From: Microvirga sesbaniae
GTDB lineage: Bacteria; Pseudomonadota; Alphaproteobacteria; Rhizobiales; Beijerinckiaceae
Direction of reading: 5' to 3'
Assembly: GCF_025460805.1 (NCBI RefSeq)
Contig: NZ_JAMXFJ010000001.1
Location: 520,768 to 584,767, forward strand
Length of the DNA: 64,000 nucleotides
Under the pieces are notes generated by a model that worked only from the letters and a program-made list of their open reading frames with translations, did not search any database and had not been told where the DNA came from. The position numbers and the translations under genes are program-made. Of the stretch, positions 33,396-43,733 are shown in pieces. Every line of letters begins with the position of its first letter. The first letter of the stretch is position 1.

Positions 33396-34298
33396 GTGAG
33401 GCGCATCGCAGCTTTCGCCCTGATGGCGCTCATCTGGGGGCTGACCTGGCTGCCGATGAAGGTCGCCTCGGAGGTCGTCCCGCCGATCTTTCTCGCCGCG
33501 ATGCGCTTCCTCCTCGCGGCACCGTGCTTTTTCCTGATCGCGCTGGCCCAGGGCCTTCCTGTGCGGCCCGGCCGGTTCAGCCGCATCGTGGCCGCCTCCC
33601 TGCTGATCACGACCGGCTGCTACGGGTTCCTGTTCTGGGGCGTCGCGAGGGCGCCGAGCGGTTTGTCCGCCATCGTGAATCTCTCCCTGATGCCCATCTT
33701 CCTGGTGGTCATCGGCGCCCTTTACGGACAGGAGCGGATCACGATGCGCCGGGTGGCGGCCATCGGTTTCGGGATCGTGGGTCTTGCCCTTCTCTTCTCC
33801 GGCCGAACGGGTGCCGCCCAGGAGGGCGCCACGCCCATCATCGGTCTTATCGCCGTTGCCATCGGGACCGTGTCCTACGCCTGGGGGTCGGTGATCAGCC
33901 GACCGCTGACCCTGGCCATGCCGCCCCTGATCCTTGCCTTCTGGCAGAGCCTCGTCGGCGGGATCGCCCTGGTCCCGGTCTCCTTCGCGGTCGAGGGGTA
34001 CGATCCTGCGTATGTCTCGGCGCTGTCCGACCCGAGGGCCCTGTTCGGCCTCGGGATCCTGGTGCTGGGCGGCTCGCTGGTCGCCTTCTGGATCTATCTG
34101 GGACTCGTGCGTGACTGGGGCGCCTTCCGGGCGGGACTTTATTCCTTCATAAGCCCGATCATCGCGGTTGCCGCCGGGGTGGTCTATGCCCACGAACCGT
34201 TCGGCTGGGCGGAAGGTCTCGGCATGGGCATCATGCTGGCCGCCACGGCCCTGTCGCTGTCGGAAAAAAAGCCCGTCACGGCAGCCCGATCCGGGTGA
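33396..34298 (+). CDS. DMT/EamA family transporter
   Basis: A 300-residue membrane protein with ten hydrophobic spans and two EamA domains. RIAAFALMALIWGLTWLPMK opens the first and GVVYAHEPFGWAEGLGMGIM closes the second; both are classic EamA signatures. The GTG at 33396 gives the usual family length. The frame is open further upstream to 33216, but that part runs through repeat DNA. It probably exports a metabolite or amino acid; the substrate is unknown. Confidence 0.85.
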   Translation: MRRIAAFALMALIWGLTWLPMKVASEVVPPIFLAAMRFLLAAPCFFLIALAQGLPVRPGRFSRIVAASLLITTGCYGFLFWGVARAPSGLSAIVNLSLMPIFLVVIGALYGQERITMRRVAAIGFGIVGLALLFSGRTGAAQEGATPIIGLIAVAIGTVSYAWGSVISRPLTLAMPPLILAFWQSLVGGIALVPVSFAVEGYDPAYVSALSDPRALFGLGILVLGGSLVAFWIYLGLVRDWGAFRAGLYSFISPIIAVAAGVVYAHEPFGWAEGLGMGIMLAATALSLSEKKPVTAARSG

Positions 34299-34322
34299 GA
34301 CCGCCGCAGGCCGACGAGGCTG

Positions 34323-34354
34323 TCCAAAAGTAAAGGGGCCGTCCAGCGGCCCCT
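34323..34354 (-). terminator. Intrinsic terminator of the KGG-repeat gene
   Basis: On the minus strand AGGGGCCG pairs with CGGCCCCT across a 5-base loop, followed by TTTACTTTTGG. It lies 25 bases after the stop of the KGG gene. Confidence 0.75.
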
Positions 34355-34378
34355 AAACCGATTATTGTCAGAAACCAA

Positions 34379-34570
34379 CTATTCCTGGTTGCCGCGGGTG
34401 TTGCCCGAGGCCTGACCGCCCTTGCGGCCGGCTTCCGAGGCGAGTTCGCGGTCCTGGGAGAAAGACCGCTTCTCGGCCGGAACGCTCTTACCGCCTTTGC
34501 TTGCGATTTCGCGCTGCCGGTCAGAGTCCATCGACGCGAAGCCACGCTTCGAGGTCGAACCACCTGCCAT
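34379..34570 (-). CDS. KGG-repeat stress protein (GsiB/con-10-like)
   Basis: A 63-residue hydrophilic protein with two copies of the stress-induced KGG motif: RGFASMDSDRQREIASKGGK (9-28) and a second RSFSQDRELASEAGRKGGQ copy (35-53). This is the short-repeat family of Bacillus GsiB and fungal con-10, thought to protect cells during desiccation or general stress. AAGGAGG lies six bases before the ATG. A near-consensus EcfG promoter lies upstream. Confidence 0.88.
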   Translation of the reverse strand: MAGGSTSKRGFASMDSDRQREIASKGGKSVPAEKRSFSQDRELASEAGRKGGQASGNTRGNQE

Positions 34571-34998
34571 TTATGCCTCCTTATCAATGGTGTCCGTGCT
34601 TCTTCAACCGCAAGGGGATTCGATGGTTCCGGTTCGTTTGAGGGAACCTTTGCAAAAATTTTCACGAAAATATTCAAATCCCGCGAATTGTTACGCTTAG
34701 CCGAGAGATTTAAGCCGTGCGAACGTGGCAACAACTTGTCCGTGGGAATAAGAACCGAAAAGGTACTTACCTCGATACACGTTCCTTGGCTGTGTTCTAT
34801 TTGCGAATAGGGTCGGCACGGAGGTCAGTCGTTGATCCCCCGGGGTCGCGAACGGACATGGATCCTTCGCGGCAGCTGGAGGAATCCCTGTCGGAGGCGA
34901 GGGGAGATGATTATCGTCTGCGATCGATATAAAAGGCTCGTCGCGGGCGTTCACCGGCGGGCGCCTCGAACGTTCAAAGCTCAGCAAGAGAGGGCGGG
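34571..34998. other. Divergent intergenic region
   Basis: The region lies between the KGG gene (minus) and the HIT gene (plus). It holds the promoter at 34606-34630. Short open frames on both strands between 34697 and 34987 lack ribosome sites and family resemblance, so I do not call a gene. Confidence 0.45.
34606..34630 (-). promoter_or_regulatory. Near-consensus EcfG-type promoter of the KGG gene
   Basis: On the minus strand GGAAC (34626-34630), a 16-base spacer and GGTT (34606-34609). The first base of the -10 box differs from the other nine sites. Confidence 0.6.
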
Positions 34999-35424
34999 AT
35001 GACCTACGACGACAGCAATGTGTTCGCGAAGATCCTCCGGGGCGAGCTACCCTGTCATAAGGTTTACGAGACGGACCGCGTCCTGGCGTTCATGGACGTC
35101 ATGCCCCGCGGGGACGGGCACGTGCTGGTGATCCCGAAGGCCAAGGCCCGCAATCTTCTCGATGTGGACCCGGATGAACTGGCCGAACTCGCGAAGGCGG
35201 TTCAGATCGTCGGGAAAGCGGCCAAGACGGCGCTCTCGGCCGACGGGCTGACGATCCAGCAGTTCAATGAGAGCGCCGGCGGACAGGTGGTGTTCCACAT
35301 CCACTTCCATGTGATCCCCCGCTTCGAGGGCGTCGCGCTGAAGCCCCATACGGGCCAGATGGAAAAACCCGAAGTGCTGGCGGATTTCGCCGAAAAGATC
35401 CGCGCCGCGCTGCGCACGGCGTGA
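34999..35424 (+). CDS. HIT family nucleotide-binding protein
   Basis: A 141-residue histidine-triad hydrolase of the HinT branch. The triad is HIHFHVI near residues 98-104 and the N-terminal FAKILRGELPCHKVYE is typical. It likely hydrolyses purine phosphoramidates such as aminoacyl-AMP. A purine-rich stretch (AGAGAGGGCGGG) precedes the ATG. It is probably monocistronic, with repeat DNA following. Confidence 0.92.
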   Translation: MTYDDSNVFAKILRGELPCHKVYETDRVLAFMDVMPRGDGHVLVIPKAKARNLLDVDPDELAELAKAVQIVGKAAKTALSADGLTIQQFNESAGGQVVFHIHFHVIPRFEGVALKPHTGQMEKPEVLADFAEKIRAALRTA

Positions 35425-35484
35425 TGGGCGGCGGCCATGCAAGTCGTCGTTGCCGCCTGAATCCGGCCTGTAACAGCCGTCTCC

Positions 35485-35572
35485 GCACGTCATCGCCGGC
35501 CTTGTGCCGGTGATCCCGACGCGAGGCGCTGCGCCACCTTATCGGGATGGCCGGCACAAGGCCGGCCAGACC
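35485..35572. repeat. Inverted repeat, family B
   Basis: One mirrored unit: CGTCATCGCCGGCCTTGTGC on the left and GGGATGGCCGGCACAAGGCC on the right around a GAGGCGCTGCGCC centre. It follows the HIT gene. Confidence 0.75.
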
Positions 35573-35615
35573 GAAGAGGACTCCGACACGCGCGGAGCGT
35601 CAGGATGGATGAGGC

Positions 35616-35744
35616 CTAGAGCATCGGACGGGAAAAGTGGACCCACTTTTGGGATCGGATCCGATGCTCATCTCCTTAAGCAGCGCATCGTTCGGAGCGG
35701 ACCCAGCGGGTCGCTGACGCGGCCCTCTGGGTCCGCACGATGCG

Positions 35745-35747
<3 letters not shown>
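35616..35747. repeat. Palindromic intergenic repeat, family A (two-unit)
   Basis: Two palindromes: the first between GCATCGGAC and CCGATGC with AAAAGTGG/CCACTTTT arms, the second between GCGCATCG and CGATGCGC with GGACCC/GGGTCC arms. The right end includes the glpK stop codon, so the repeat may terminate glpK transcripts. Confidence 0.8.
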
Positions 35748-37241
<1,494 letters not shown>

Positions 37242-37250
37242 GGTCTTCCC

Positions 37251-37320
37251 CCGAGTCTTCTCGCTCTCAGTCTTCTTGTCCCGAGTCTTCTTGTCCCGAG
37301 CCTTCTTGCCTCACGTCTTA
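37251..37320. repeat. 15-base tandem repeat between glpD and glpK
   Basis: About four copies of CCGAGTCTTCTTGTC in the plus direction, the outer ones degenerate. The unit is a multiple of three. The right end reaches the glpD stop codon and the left end lies next to the glpK ribosome site. Confidence 0.75.
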
Positions 37321-38838
37321 TTGCGCGGCGACGGAGGCCGCATTCTTCTTGGCCAAATAGGCATCGATCCTGGCCGGGGCATCAACCGGCACATGCAGGC
37401 CGAGCTTGGAGCGGCGCCAGAGGATGTCCTCGGCCGTGCGGGCCCATTCGCGGCGCACGAGATAATCGACCTCCGCGGCCGTCAGCCCGGCGCCGAAATC
37501 CTCCCCGAGATCGGCCATGGCGGTCGCGGAGCCCAAAAGCTCCTCGACCCGCGTGCCGTAGGCGCGGGCCAGGCGATGGGCCTGGGGCTCGGGCAGGAAG
37601 GGCCAGCGCTGGCGGACGGTGGCGAAGAAGCGGTCGAAATCCGCGTCCGGCATGTCGCCGCCCGGCATCCTGGCGTTTTCCGTCCAGGCCGGCTTCATGG
37701 TCGGGAAGGAGGCTTTCAGCTCGTCGAGGGCATGCTCGGCGAGCTTGCGGAACGTGGTGATCTTGCCGCCGAAGATCGACAGCACGGGCGCCTGGCCCTG
37801 GGGGGCGTCCATGTCGAACACGTAGTCGCGGGTCACGGCGGACGCGTTGGAGGACCCGTCGTCGAAGAGCGGCCGCACGCCCGAATAGGTCCAGACCACG
37901 TCGGCCGGCGTGACCTGCTTCTTGAAGAAGTGGTTCACCACGTTGCAGAGATACTGGATCTCGTCGGGGCTGATCTCGACCTTCCTGTCCGGAACCGACT
38001 CGACCGGGATGTCGGTGGTGCCGATCAGGGTGAACTTCTCCTGGTAGGGGATCGCGAAGACGATCCGCTTGTCCGTGTTCTGGAGAATGAACGCTTCCTT
38101 GGTGTCGAAGAGCTTCGGCACGACGATGTGGCTGCCCTTCACCAGGCGCACGTTCTTCGTGGTGTTGAGGCCGAGCTTGGCGTTGAGCACGTCGGCCACG
38201 AAAGGCCCGCCCGCATTGACGATCACCTTGGCGCGCACCTCCTGGACCTCGCCGGTCTCCACCTCCTGAAGCTTGGCGACCCAGAGATCGCCCTCGCGAC
38301 GGGCGGAGACGAGCTTGGTCCGGACCCGGATGTCGGCGCCCTTCTCGAAGGCGTCGAGGGCGTTGAGCGCCACCATGCGGCTGTCCTCGACCCAGCAATC
38401 CGAGTAGACGAAGGCGGTGTCGAAGCCGGGCTTCAGGGCCTGGCCGGCCGGGTGCCGGGTGAGCTTGATGCCTTCGGTGCCCGGCAGCTTCTTGCGCGGC
38501 GCCAGATGGTCGTAGAGGAACAGGCCCAGGCGCACGAACCAGGCCGGGCGGATGCCCTTCTCGTAGGGCAGGATGAAGCGCAGCGGCCAGATGATGTGGG
38601 GGGCGGATTCCAGCAGGCGCTCGCGCTCGAACAGGGCCTCGCGCACCAGCCGGAACTCGTAATATTCCAGGTAGCGCAGGCCGCCGTGGATCAGCTTGGT
38701 CGAGGCGGATGAGGTGTAGCCGGCCAGGTCGCCCTGCTCGCAGAGCACCACCGAGAGGCCCCGGCCCACCGCATCGCGCGCGATGCCCGCGCCGTTGATG
38801 CCGCCGCCCACAATCAGAAGATCAGTCACTGTCGTCAC
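37318..38838 (-). CDS. glpD: Aerobic glycerol-3-phosphate dehydrogenase
   Basis: A 506-residue FAD enzyme at the inner membrane that oxidises glycerol-3-phosphate to dihydroxyacetone phosphate and feeds electrons to quinone. The FAD motif GGGINGAGIARDAVGRG lies at 11-27, with the family segments STKLIHGGLRYLEYYEFRLV and GGKITTFRKLAEHAL. The length is normal. It is upstream of glpK and downstream of an MFS transporter gene on the same strand. Confidence 0.96.
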   Translation of the reverse strand: MTTVTDLLIVGGGINGAGIARDAVGRGLSVVLCEQGDLAGYTSSASTKLIHGGLRYLEYYEFRLVREALFERERLLESAPHIIWPLRFILPYEKGIRPAWFVRLGLFLYDHLAPRKKLPGTEGIKLTRHPAGQALKPGFDTAFVYSDCWVEDSRMVALNALDAFEKGADIRVRTKLVSARREGDLWVAKLQEVETGEVQEVRAKVIVNAGGPFVADVLNAKLGLNTTKNVRLVKGSHIVVPKLFDTKEAFILQNTDKRIVFAIPYQEKFTLIGTTDIPVESVPDRKVEISPDEIQYLCNVVNHFFKKQVTPADVVWTYSGVRPLFDDGSSNASAVTRDYVFDMDAPQGQAPVLSIFGGKITTFRKLAEHALDELKASFPTMKPAWTENARMPGGDMPDADFDRFFATVRQRWPFLPEPQAHRLARAYGTRVEELLGSATAMADLGEDFGAGLTAAEVDYLVRREWARTAEDILWRRSKLGLHVPVDAPARIDAYLAKKNAASVAAQ

Positions 38839-38892
38839 GAAATCCGTCTTTCATCGAAGCCAAGCGATTCTGCCGCCCAGCACATGAGTTCT

Positions 38893-40128
38893 TTAGCCGT
38901 CTAACGCAAGGGATTTTTCGGGGCGTCCGGGGCCCTTTTGAAACACCAATACAAGGATGAAGAAGCCGAGCGCAAGGCAGGACATGCCGAGGCACAGAGC
39001 CATGACGGCCGCATAGCCTCCCCACCAGGCCCAGAGCGCCCCGAAGACGAACGGGGCGGCCGCCGTGGTCAGGCGCACCGGCATGGCGATCATGCCCTGG
39101 ACCGTGCCGTAGCTCTCGCGCCCGAACAGCTCGGAGGGCAGCAGAGCCCGGACGATGGTCATCATCCCGTTCGAGGCTCCGAACAGGAGGGCGAAGACCG
39201 CCACGAGCCAGAAGCCCGCCGGCGCGAAGGGCAGCAGCGCGAAGGCGAGAAGGCCCAGGGTCAGCACGATGATCCCGAGGCCCTTCATGCCGAAGGCGCG
39301 CTCGCCGAACGCCATGGCGAACCGGGCGACCACCTGGGCGGGCCCGATGAGGGAGAACGCCGCCACGGCCATTTCCAGCGTGAAGCCTTGCTCGACGAGA
39401 AGGGGAATCAGGTGGATCGGCAATCCCGCGGCGATCACGCCCTGCAGAACGGACGACGCGACAAAGCACCAGAAGGACACGCGCCTGAGGACCCACCGGG
39501 CATTGGCCGGAGGCGGATGGACTTGGCCGGCATCCGGATGAGGCGCCGTCCTGGGCGGGGCGCCCGGGATCGTCAGCGCATGCAGGCCCGCGCAGACGAG
39601 GATGTTGAAGGCGGCCAGGACCAGGAGCGCGCTGCGCCAGCCCAGGTGCTCGATCAGCAGATGGGTGACGGGAATGAAAACCGTGCTGGCGAGGCCTCCG
39701 ACCAGGGTCATGAACGTGATGCCCCGGCGGGCCATGAAGCCGAGCCTGCGGGTCAGGACCGCGAAGCCCGGCTCGTAGAAGACCGTGCTCATGGCGATCC
39801 CCATGCCGATCCAGATCAGCACGAAGGCGGGATAGCTTCCGACCCATGACCAGAGCATCAGGAGAGTTCCGGCCAGGAGGGACCCGCCGGTCATCACCGC
39901 GCGGCCATAGCCGAGGTCGATGAGCCGTCCCACCGGCACGGCGCAGAAGGCCGAGGTCCCCAGCGCCAGGGAATAGGCCGCCATCATCTCCGACTTGCCC
40001 CAGCCCAGCTCCCGTCCCATGGGATCGACGAACAGGGCGAAGGCATAGAAGATCGTGCCGTAGGAGATCAGCACGTTCAGGGACAGAGCGGAGACGAAGG
40101 CCCAGGGCATGCGGGCGGGGGCGGACAT
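38893..40128 (-). CDS. MFS transporter
   Basis: A 411-residue protein with twelve hydrophobic spans and a central loop rich in Pro/His (GAPPRTAPHPDAGQVHPPPA, about 205-225). The first half has the loop motif VGRLIDLGYGRAVMTGG after helix 2, a variant of the MFS signature. It belongs to the monocarboxylate/oxalate-formate antiporter-like group by general pattern. It precedes glpD by 54 bases and may be co-transcribed, but a glycerol substrate is only a guess; it does not look like GlpF or GlpT. Confidence 0.85.
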   Translation of the reverse strand: MSAPARMPWAFVSALSLNVLISYGTIFYAFALFVDPMGRELGWGKSEMMAAYSLALGTSAFCAVPVGRLIDLGYGRAVMTGGSLLAGTLLMLWSWVGSYPAFVLIWIGMGIAMSTVFYEPGFAVLTRRLGFMARRGITFMTLVGGLASTVFIPVTHLLIEHLGWRSALLVLAAFNILVCAGLHALTIPGAPPRTAPHPDAGQVHPPPANARWVLRRVSFWCFVASSVLQGVIAAGLPIHLIPLLVEQGFTLEMAVAAFSLIGPAQVVARFAMAFGERAFGMKGLGIIVLTLGLLAFALLPFAPAGFWLVAVFALLFGASNGMMTIVRALLPSELFGRESYGTVQGMIAMPVRLTTAAAPFVFGALWAWWGGYAAVMALCLGMSCLALGFFILVLVFQKGPGRPEKSLALDG

Positions 40129-40524
40129 GAATCCAGTCTTATTCCGGTCGGGACCTCGATGTCAGCCCCAAAGCATCCAGCCTGGACGTGAACTTTGGGA
40201 CCATTCGATGCGCCTTCCCGGGCCCGCGCCCGTCCCCGGCGGAAACCGGATCCTTTCCCCTCACCATGCGCCAGAGGTTGACGGATAGGCTTTTAGCCCC
40301 CATATGCACTGCAGGCGACGGCGTCCGGCAACCGGAACGCTTGAGCGGGACTGCGTGACGGATCTTCGCGGAACGGCGAAGGCCCCGGTCCCCTTCTTCA
40401 ATCGCTCACTCATACGACGGCCCCATCACGCGGGCTCTCGCCTCAAGAGCCCTGAAGCGCCTTTGCTTGACCAAGCCGAACCTGCTTTGCGGCTCACCGC
40501 ATCCGTTCGAAAGACGTTACCACT
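40129..40524. other. Divergent intergenic region
   Basis: The region lies between the MFS gene (minus) and the helicase gene (plus). It holds a degenerate family A repeat at 40168-40290. A plus-strand open frame at 40304-40528 has no ribosome site or family resemblance. Confidence 0.4.
40168..40290. repeat. Degenerate palindromic repeat, family A
   Basis: AAAGCATCCAGCCTGGACGT, then TTTGGGACCATTCGATGC, then a second half with GGCGGAAACCGGATCC. It resembles the unit at 56632 more than that at 35616 and has lost part of its pairing. Confidence 0.55.
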
Positions 40525-42006
40525 TTGACACTCTTCACCGATTTCGGATTGGCCCAGCCGATCCTGAAGGCCCTGGCGGCCGAGGGCTACGAGAAGCCCA
40601 CCCCGATCCAGGCCCAGACCATCCCCTATGCCATGGACGGCCGCGACGTCTGCGGCATCGCCCAGACCGGCACCGGCAAGACGGCCGCCTTCGCGCTGCC
40701 GATCCTCCACCGCCTGAACGCGAACCCGAAGCCGCGCAAGCCCAAGAGCCCCCGCGTGCTCGTGCTCAGCCCGACCCGTGAGCTCTCCGGCCAGATCGCC
40801 GACAGCTTCAAGGCCTACGGCCGCAACCTGCGCCTCACCACCGAGGTGGTGTTCGGCGGCGTCACCATCTCCCGCCAGGAGAAGGCGCTCGCCCAGGGCG
40901 TCGACGTGCTCGTGGCCACGCCGGGCCGCCTGATCGACCTGGTGGACCGCCGGTCCCTGTCCCTGCGCGATATCGAGATCCTCGTCCTCGACGAGGCCGA
41001 CCAGATGCTCGATCTCGGCTTCATCCATGCCCTGAAGCGCATCGTGACCCTGCTGCCCAAGGAGCGCCAGAGCCTGTTCTTCTCGGCCACCATGCCGAAG
41101 ACGATCTCGACTCTGGCCGATTCCTTCCTGCGCGACCCGGCCCATGTGGCCGTCACCCCGGTGGCGACCACCGCCGAGCGCGTGGAGCAGAGCGTCATCT
41201 TCGTGCAGACCAACCGCAAGCAGGTGCTGCTCGAGACGCTGCTGCGCGACCCGTCCATCGACCGCGTGCTCGTCTTCACCCGCACCAAGCACGGCGCGGA
41301 CAAGGTCGTGCGCGGCCTCGACAAGGCTGGCATCGCCGGAGCGGCCATTCACGGCAACAAGTCCCAGCCGCAGCGCGAGCGTGCGCTCGCCGGCTTCCGC
41401 GACGGCTCCTGCCGGGTCCTCGTGGCGACCGACATCGCGGCGCGCGGCATCGACGTCGAGGGCGTGACGCACGTCATCAACTACGACCTGCCGAACGTCC
41501 CGGAATCCTACGTCCACCGCATCGGCCGCACGGCCCGGGCGGGCGCGACCGGTCTCGCCATCTCGTTCTGCAACGACGAGGAGAAGGCGTATCTCAAGGA
41601 TATCGAGAAGCTGACGCGGCTGAAGGTTCCGGTCATGCCGCTGCCGGAGGGCCTGCCGGCCGCGCCGGCGGGCGGCGAGGCGCCGGATCAGCGCCGCGAG
41701 CAGCCGCAGCGCGGACGTCCGGCCCCCCATGCCCGCGGGCATCAGGGCCACGGTCAGCCGCGCAGCGCCGATCCGAATGCCGAGCGCGGTCCCAAGCGCC
41801 GCCGCGGCCGTGGCGGCAAGCCCGGGGGCAATCCTCAGCCGCAGGGCGGGCAGCCGGCCGGCAACCAGCAGCGGCCCGCCCAGGGCCAGCGCCCGGCCCA
41901 AGGCCAACGCCCGGCTCAGGGAAAGCCGGCCTCCAACCGTCAGGATGGACGCCGCGGTGACGGGGCCCAGGTGGCCTGGCTCGAGAAGAGCCCCCGCCGC
42001 CGCTAA
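40525..42006 (+). CDS. DEAD-box RNA helicase, RhlE type
   Basis: A 493-residue ATP-dependent RNA helicase starting with TTG. The Q motif is in FGLAQPILKALAAEGYEKPT, motif I is AQTGTGKT near 49-56, motif II is DEAD near 155, motif III is SAT near 189 and motif VI is HRIGRTARAG near 331. After residue 380 the tail is basic and low-complexity, with repeated GQRPAQ units, a typical RNA-binding extension. RhlE-type enzymes help ribosome assembly and RNA decay in the cold. The weak start (TTG, GAAAG) may mean low or regulated translation. Confidence 0.93.
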   Translation: MTLFTDFGLAQPILKALAAEGYEKPTPIQAQTIPYAMDGRDVCGIAQTGTGKTAAFALPILHRLNANPKPRKPKSPRVLVLSPTRELSGQIADSFKAYGRNLRLTTEVVFGGVTISRQEKALAQGVDVLVATPGRLIDLVDRRSLSLRDIEILVLDEADQMLDLGFIHALKRIVTLLPKERQSLFFSATMPKTISTLADSFLRDPAHVAVTPVATTAERVEQSVIFVQTNRKQVLLETLLRDPSIDRVLVFTRTKHGADKVVRGLDKAGIAGAAIHGNKSQPQRERALAGFRDGSCRVLVATDIAARGIDVEGVTHVINYDLPNVPESYVHRIGRTARAGATGLAISFCNDEEKAYLKDIEKLTRLKVPVMPLPEGLPAAPAGGEAPDQRREQPQRGRPAPHARGHQGHGQPRSADPNAERGPKRRRGRGGKPGGNPQPQGGQPAGNQQRPAQGQRPAQGQRPAQGKPASNRQDGRRGDGAQVAWLEKSPRRR

Positions 42007-42013
42007 CAACCTC

Positions 42014-42040
42014 AAAGGCGCCTTCGGGCGCCTTTTTCTT
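42014..42040 (+). terminator. Intrinsic terminator of the helicase gene
   Basis: AAAGGCGCC pairs with GGCGCCTTT across TTCG and continues with TTCTT, 8 bases after the stop. Confidence 0.9.
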
Positions 42041-42101
42041 TGACCGTCCGACCCTGTTCCCGCTTGCGGGAGCGAGCCGGCAGCCGGGTGAAGCGCTTTC
42101 T

Positions 42102-42389
42102 CGTCACCCTCCCGGTCATGGCCGGCCTCGTGCCGGCCATCCCATGGTCCGATTGACACCCTCTCACGTCATGGCCGGCCTTGTGCCGGCCATCCCGATA
42201 TGGAAGGGCTCGGCGCTCTTCGTCATCGGGATCACCGGGACAAGCCCGGTGATGACGTGGAGGTTGTGTGAGGCGGCGATGACACCCTCCCACGTCATGG
42301 CCGGGCTTGTCCCGGCCATCCCGATTGTTTGAAGCGCCACGCCTCACCGTATCGGGATCACCGGGACGAGCCCGGTGATGACGTGGGTG
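42102..42389. repeat. Inverted-repeat cluster, family B
   Basis: About four half-units (GTCATGGCCGGCCT..., GGGATCACCGGGACAAGCCC...) alternate in orientation over 290 bases. Together with the helicase terminator they fill the gap before the DUF763 gene (42007-42473). Confidence 0.8.
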
Positions 42390-42473
42390 AGGTCCCTGGG
42401 CCTTGCGGTCCGGCCTCTCCCCATGGGAGAGGTGAGGGCCGTCACGAGCCGGATTCCAAGGAGACGTCACCTC

Positions 42474-43706
42474 ATGGCCAAGCGCGCCGGAAGCGCCGAT
42501 CTGCCGCTGCATTCGGGGCATGTGCCGAAATGGCTGGCCGACCGCATGACGCGCCTCGGCGGCGTGGTGAGCGAGGCCATCGTGCATCATTACGGCCGCG
42601 ACGAGCTGCTGCGGCGGCTCGCCCATCCGTTCTGGTTCCAGTCGTTCGGCGCCGTGATGGGCATGGACTGGCATTCGTCCGGCATCACCACCAGCGTCAT
42701 CGGGGCCCTGAAGCGCGGGCTCACGCCGCTCTCGAAGGAGCTCGGGATCCATGTCTGCGGCGGACGGGGAAAGCACTCGCGCCAGACGCCTCATGAGCTG
42801 ATCGCCATCGGCGACCGGGTCGGCTTCGACGGAGCGGCTCTGGCCAATGCCAGCCGGCTCGTGGCCAAGGTCGACAGCGCGGCGATCCAGGACGGCTTCG
42901 ACCTCTATCTTCACGGCTTCATCGTGACGGATGACGGCCGATGGGCGGTCGTTCAGCAGGGGATGAACGACGCGTCCCGCCAGGCCCGCCGCTACCATTG
43001 GCTGTCCGAGGACCTGGAAAGCTTCGTCGACGAGCCGCATACGGCGATCGACGGCAAGGGCCAGGGCACGATCGTCAATCTCACCGACCGCCGGGCGGAA
43101 GCCTCCCGGAAGGCCCAGATCGACATTCTCGATTCCCTCGGCCCCGATGGCATCGCCCGCAGGTTCCTGGCCCTGGAGGAGCGTGAGCCCGAGCCAGCGC
43201 CGCAGCCGCTGCTGCCGCACCTGGTGATGCCCGAGCATCACGATGTTCGCGCCAAGGACGTGGTGCTGCGGCGACTGCATGGGAGCCTGGCGGCCGCGGC
43301 CGACCGCGGCCCGGCGGATTTCCCCGACCTGCTCATGACGCCGGGCGTCGGTCCGCGGACCGTCCAGGCCCTCGCCATGGTGGCGGAGGTCGTGCACGGG
43401 ACGCCCTGTCGCTTCAGCGACCCGGCGCGCTTCTCCTTCGCCCATGGCGGCAAGGACCGGCACCCTTATCCGGTGCCGGTGCGGGTCTATGACGAGACCA
43501 TCCGGGTGCTGAAATCGGCCGTCCAGAAGGCGAAGCTCGGGCAGCAGGAGGAGCTGTTCGCCCTGAAGCGCCTCGACGACCAGGCCCGTGAGCTGGAACG
43601 CCGCGCGAGCGGGCCCGACGTGGAGGAGCACATCCGGCGGGAGCGCGCGACATCGCATTCCTACGGCGGACGCTCCGTGTTCGGGGACGAACCGCCGCCC
43701 GCGTGA
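42474..43706 (+). CDS. DUF763 domain protein
   Basis: A 410-residue protein of the DUF763 family, recognised by KRAGSADLPLHSGHVPKWL at the N-terminus and the WHSSGITTSVIGALKRGL segment. A helix-hairpin-helix-like stretch (LLMTPGVGPRTVQALAMVAE) lies near residue 285, which suggests nucleic-acid binding. The biochemical role is not established. The ATG at 42474 has AAGGAG ten bases upstream; an earlier in-frame ATG at 42375 runs into the family B repeat. Confidence 0.88.
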   Translation: MAKRAGSADLPLHSGHVPKWLADRMTRLGGVVSEAIVHHYGRDELLRRLAHPFWFQSFGAVMGMDWHSSGITTSVIGALKRGLTPLSKELGIHVCGGRGKHSRQTPHELIAIGDRVGFDGAALANASRLVAKVDSAAIQDGFDLYLHGFIVTDDGRWAVVQQGMNDASRQARRYHWLSEDLESFVDEPHTAIDGKGQGTIVNLTDRRAEASRKAQIDILDSLGPDGIARRFLALEEREPEPAPQPLLPHLVMPEHHDVRAKDVVLRRLHGSLAAAADRGPADFPDLLMTPGVGPRTVQALAMVAEVVHGTPCRFSDPARFSFAHGGKDRHPYPVPVRVYDETIRVLKSAVQKAKLGQQEELFALKRLDDQARELERRASGPDVEEHIRRERATSHSYGGRSVFGDEPPPA

Positions 43707-43733
43707 CGGGCCGGCTCACCACCCGGCGAACGA

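Noticed and set aside
34697..34987. Small open frames on both strands before the HIT gene
   Set aside because: No ribosome site, family resemblance or promoter supports either; they overlap each other.
38893..40128. MFS gene as a glycerol transporter
   Set aside because: It is not GlpF or GlpT by sequence pattern; only its position next to glpD suggests glycerol.
40340..40375. GGAAC followed by CGTG in the MFS-helicase gap
   Set aside because: The spacer is 15 and the -10 box does not match, so it does not fit the consensus of the other sites.
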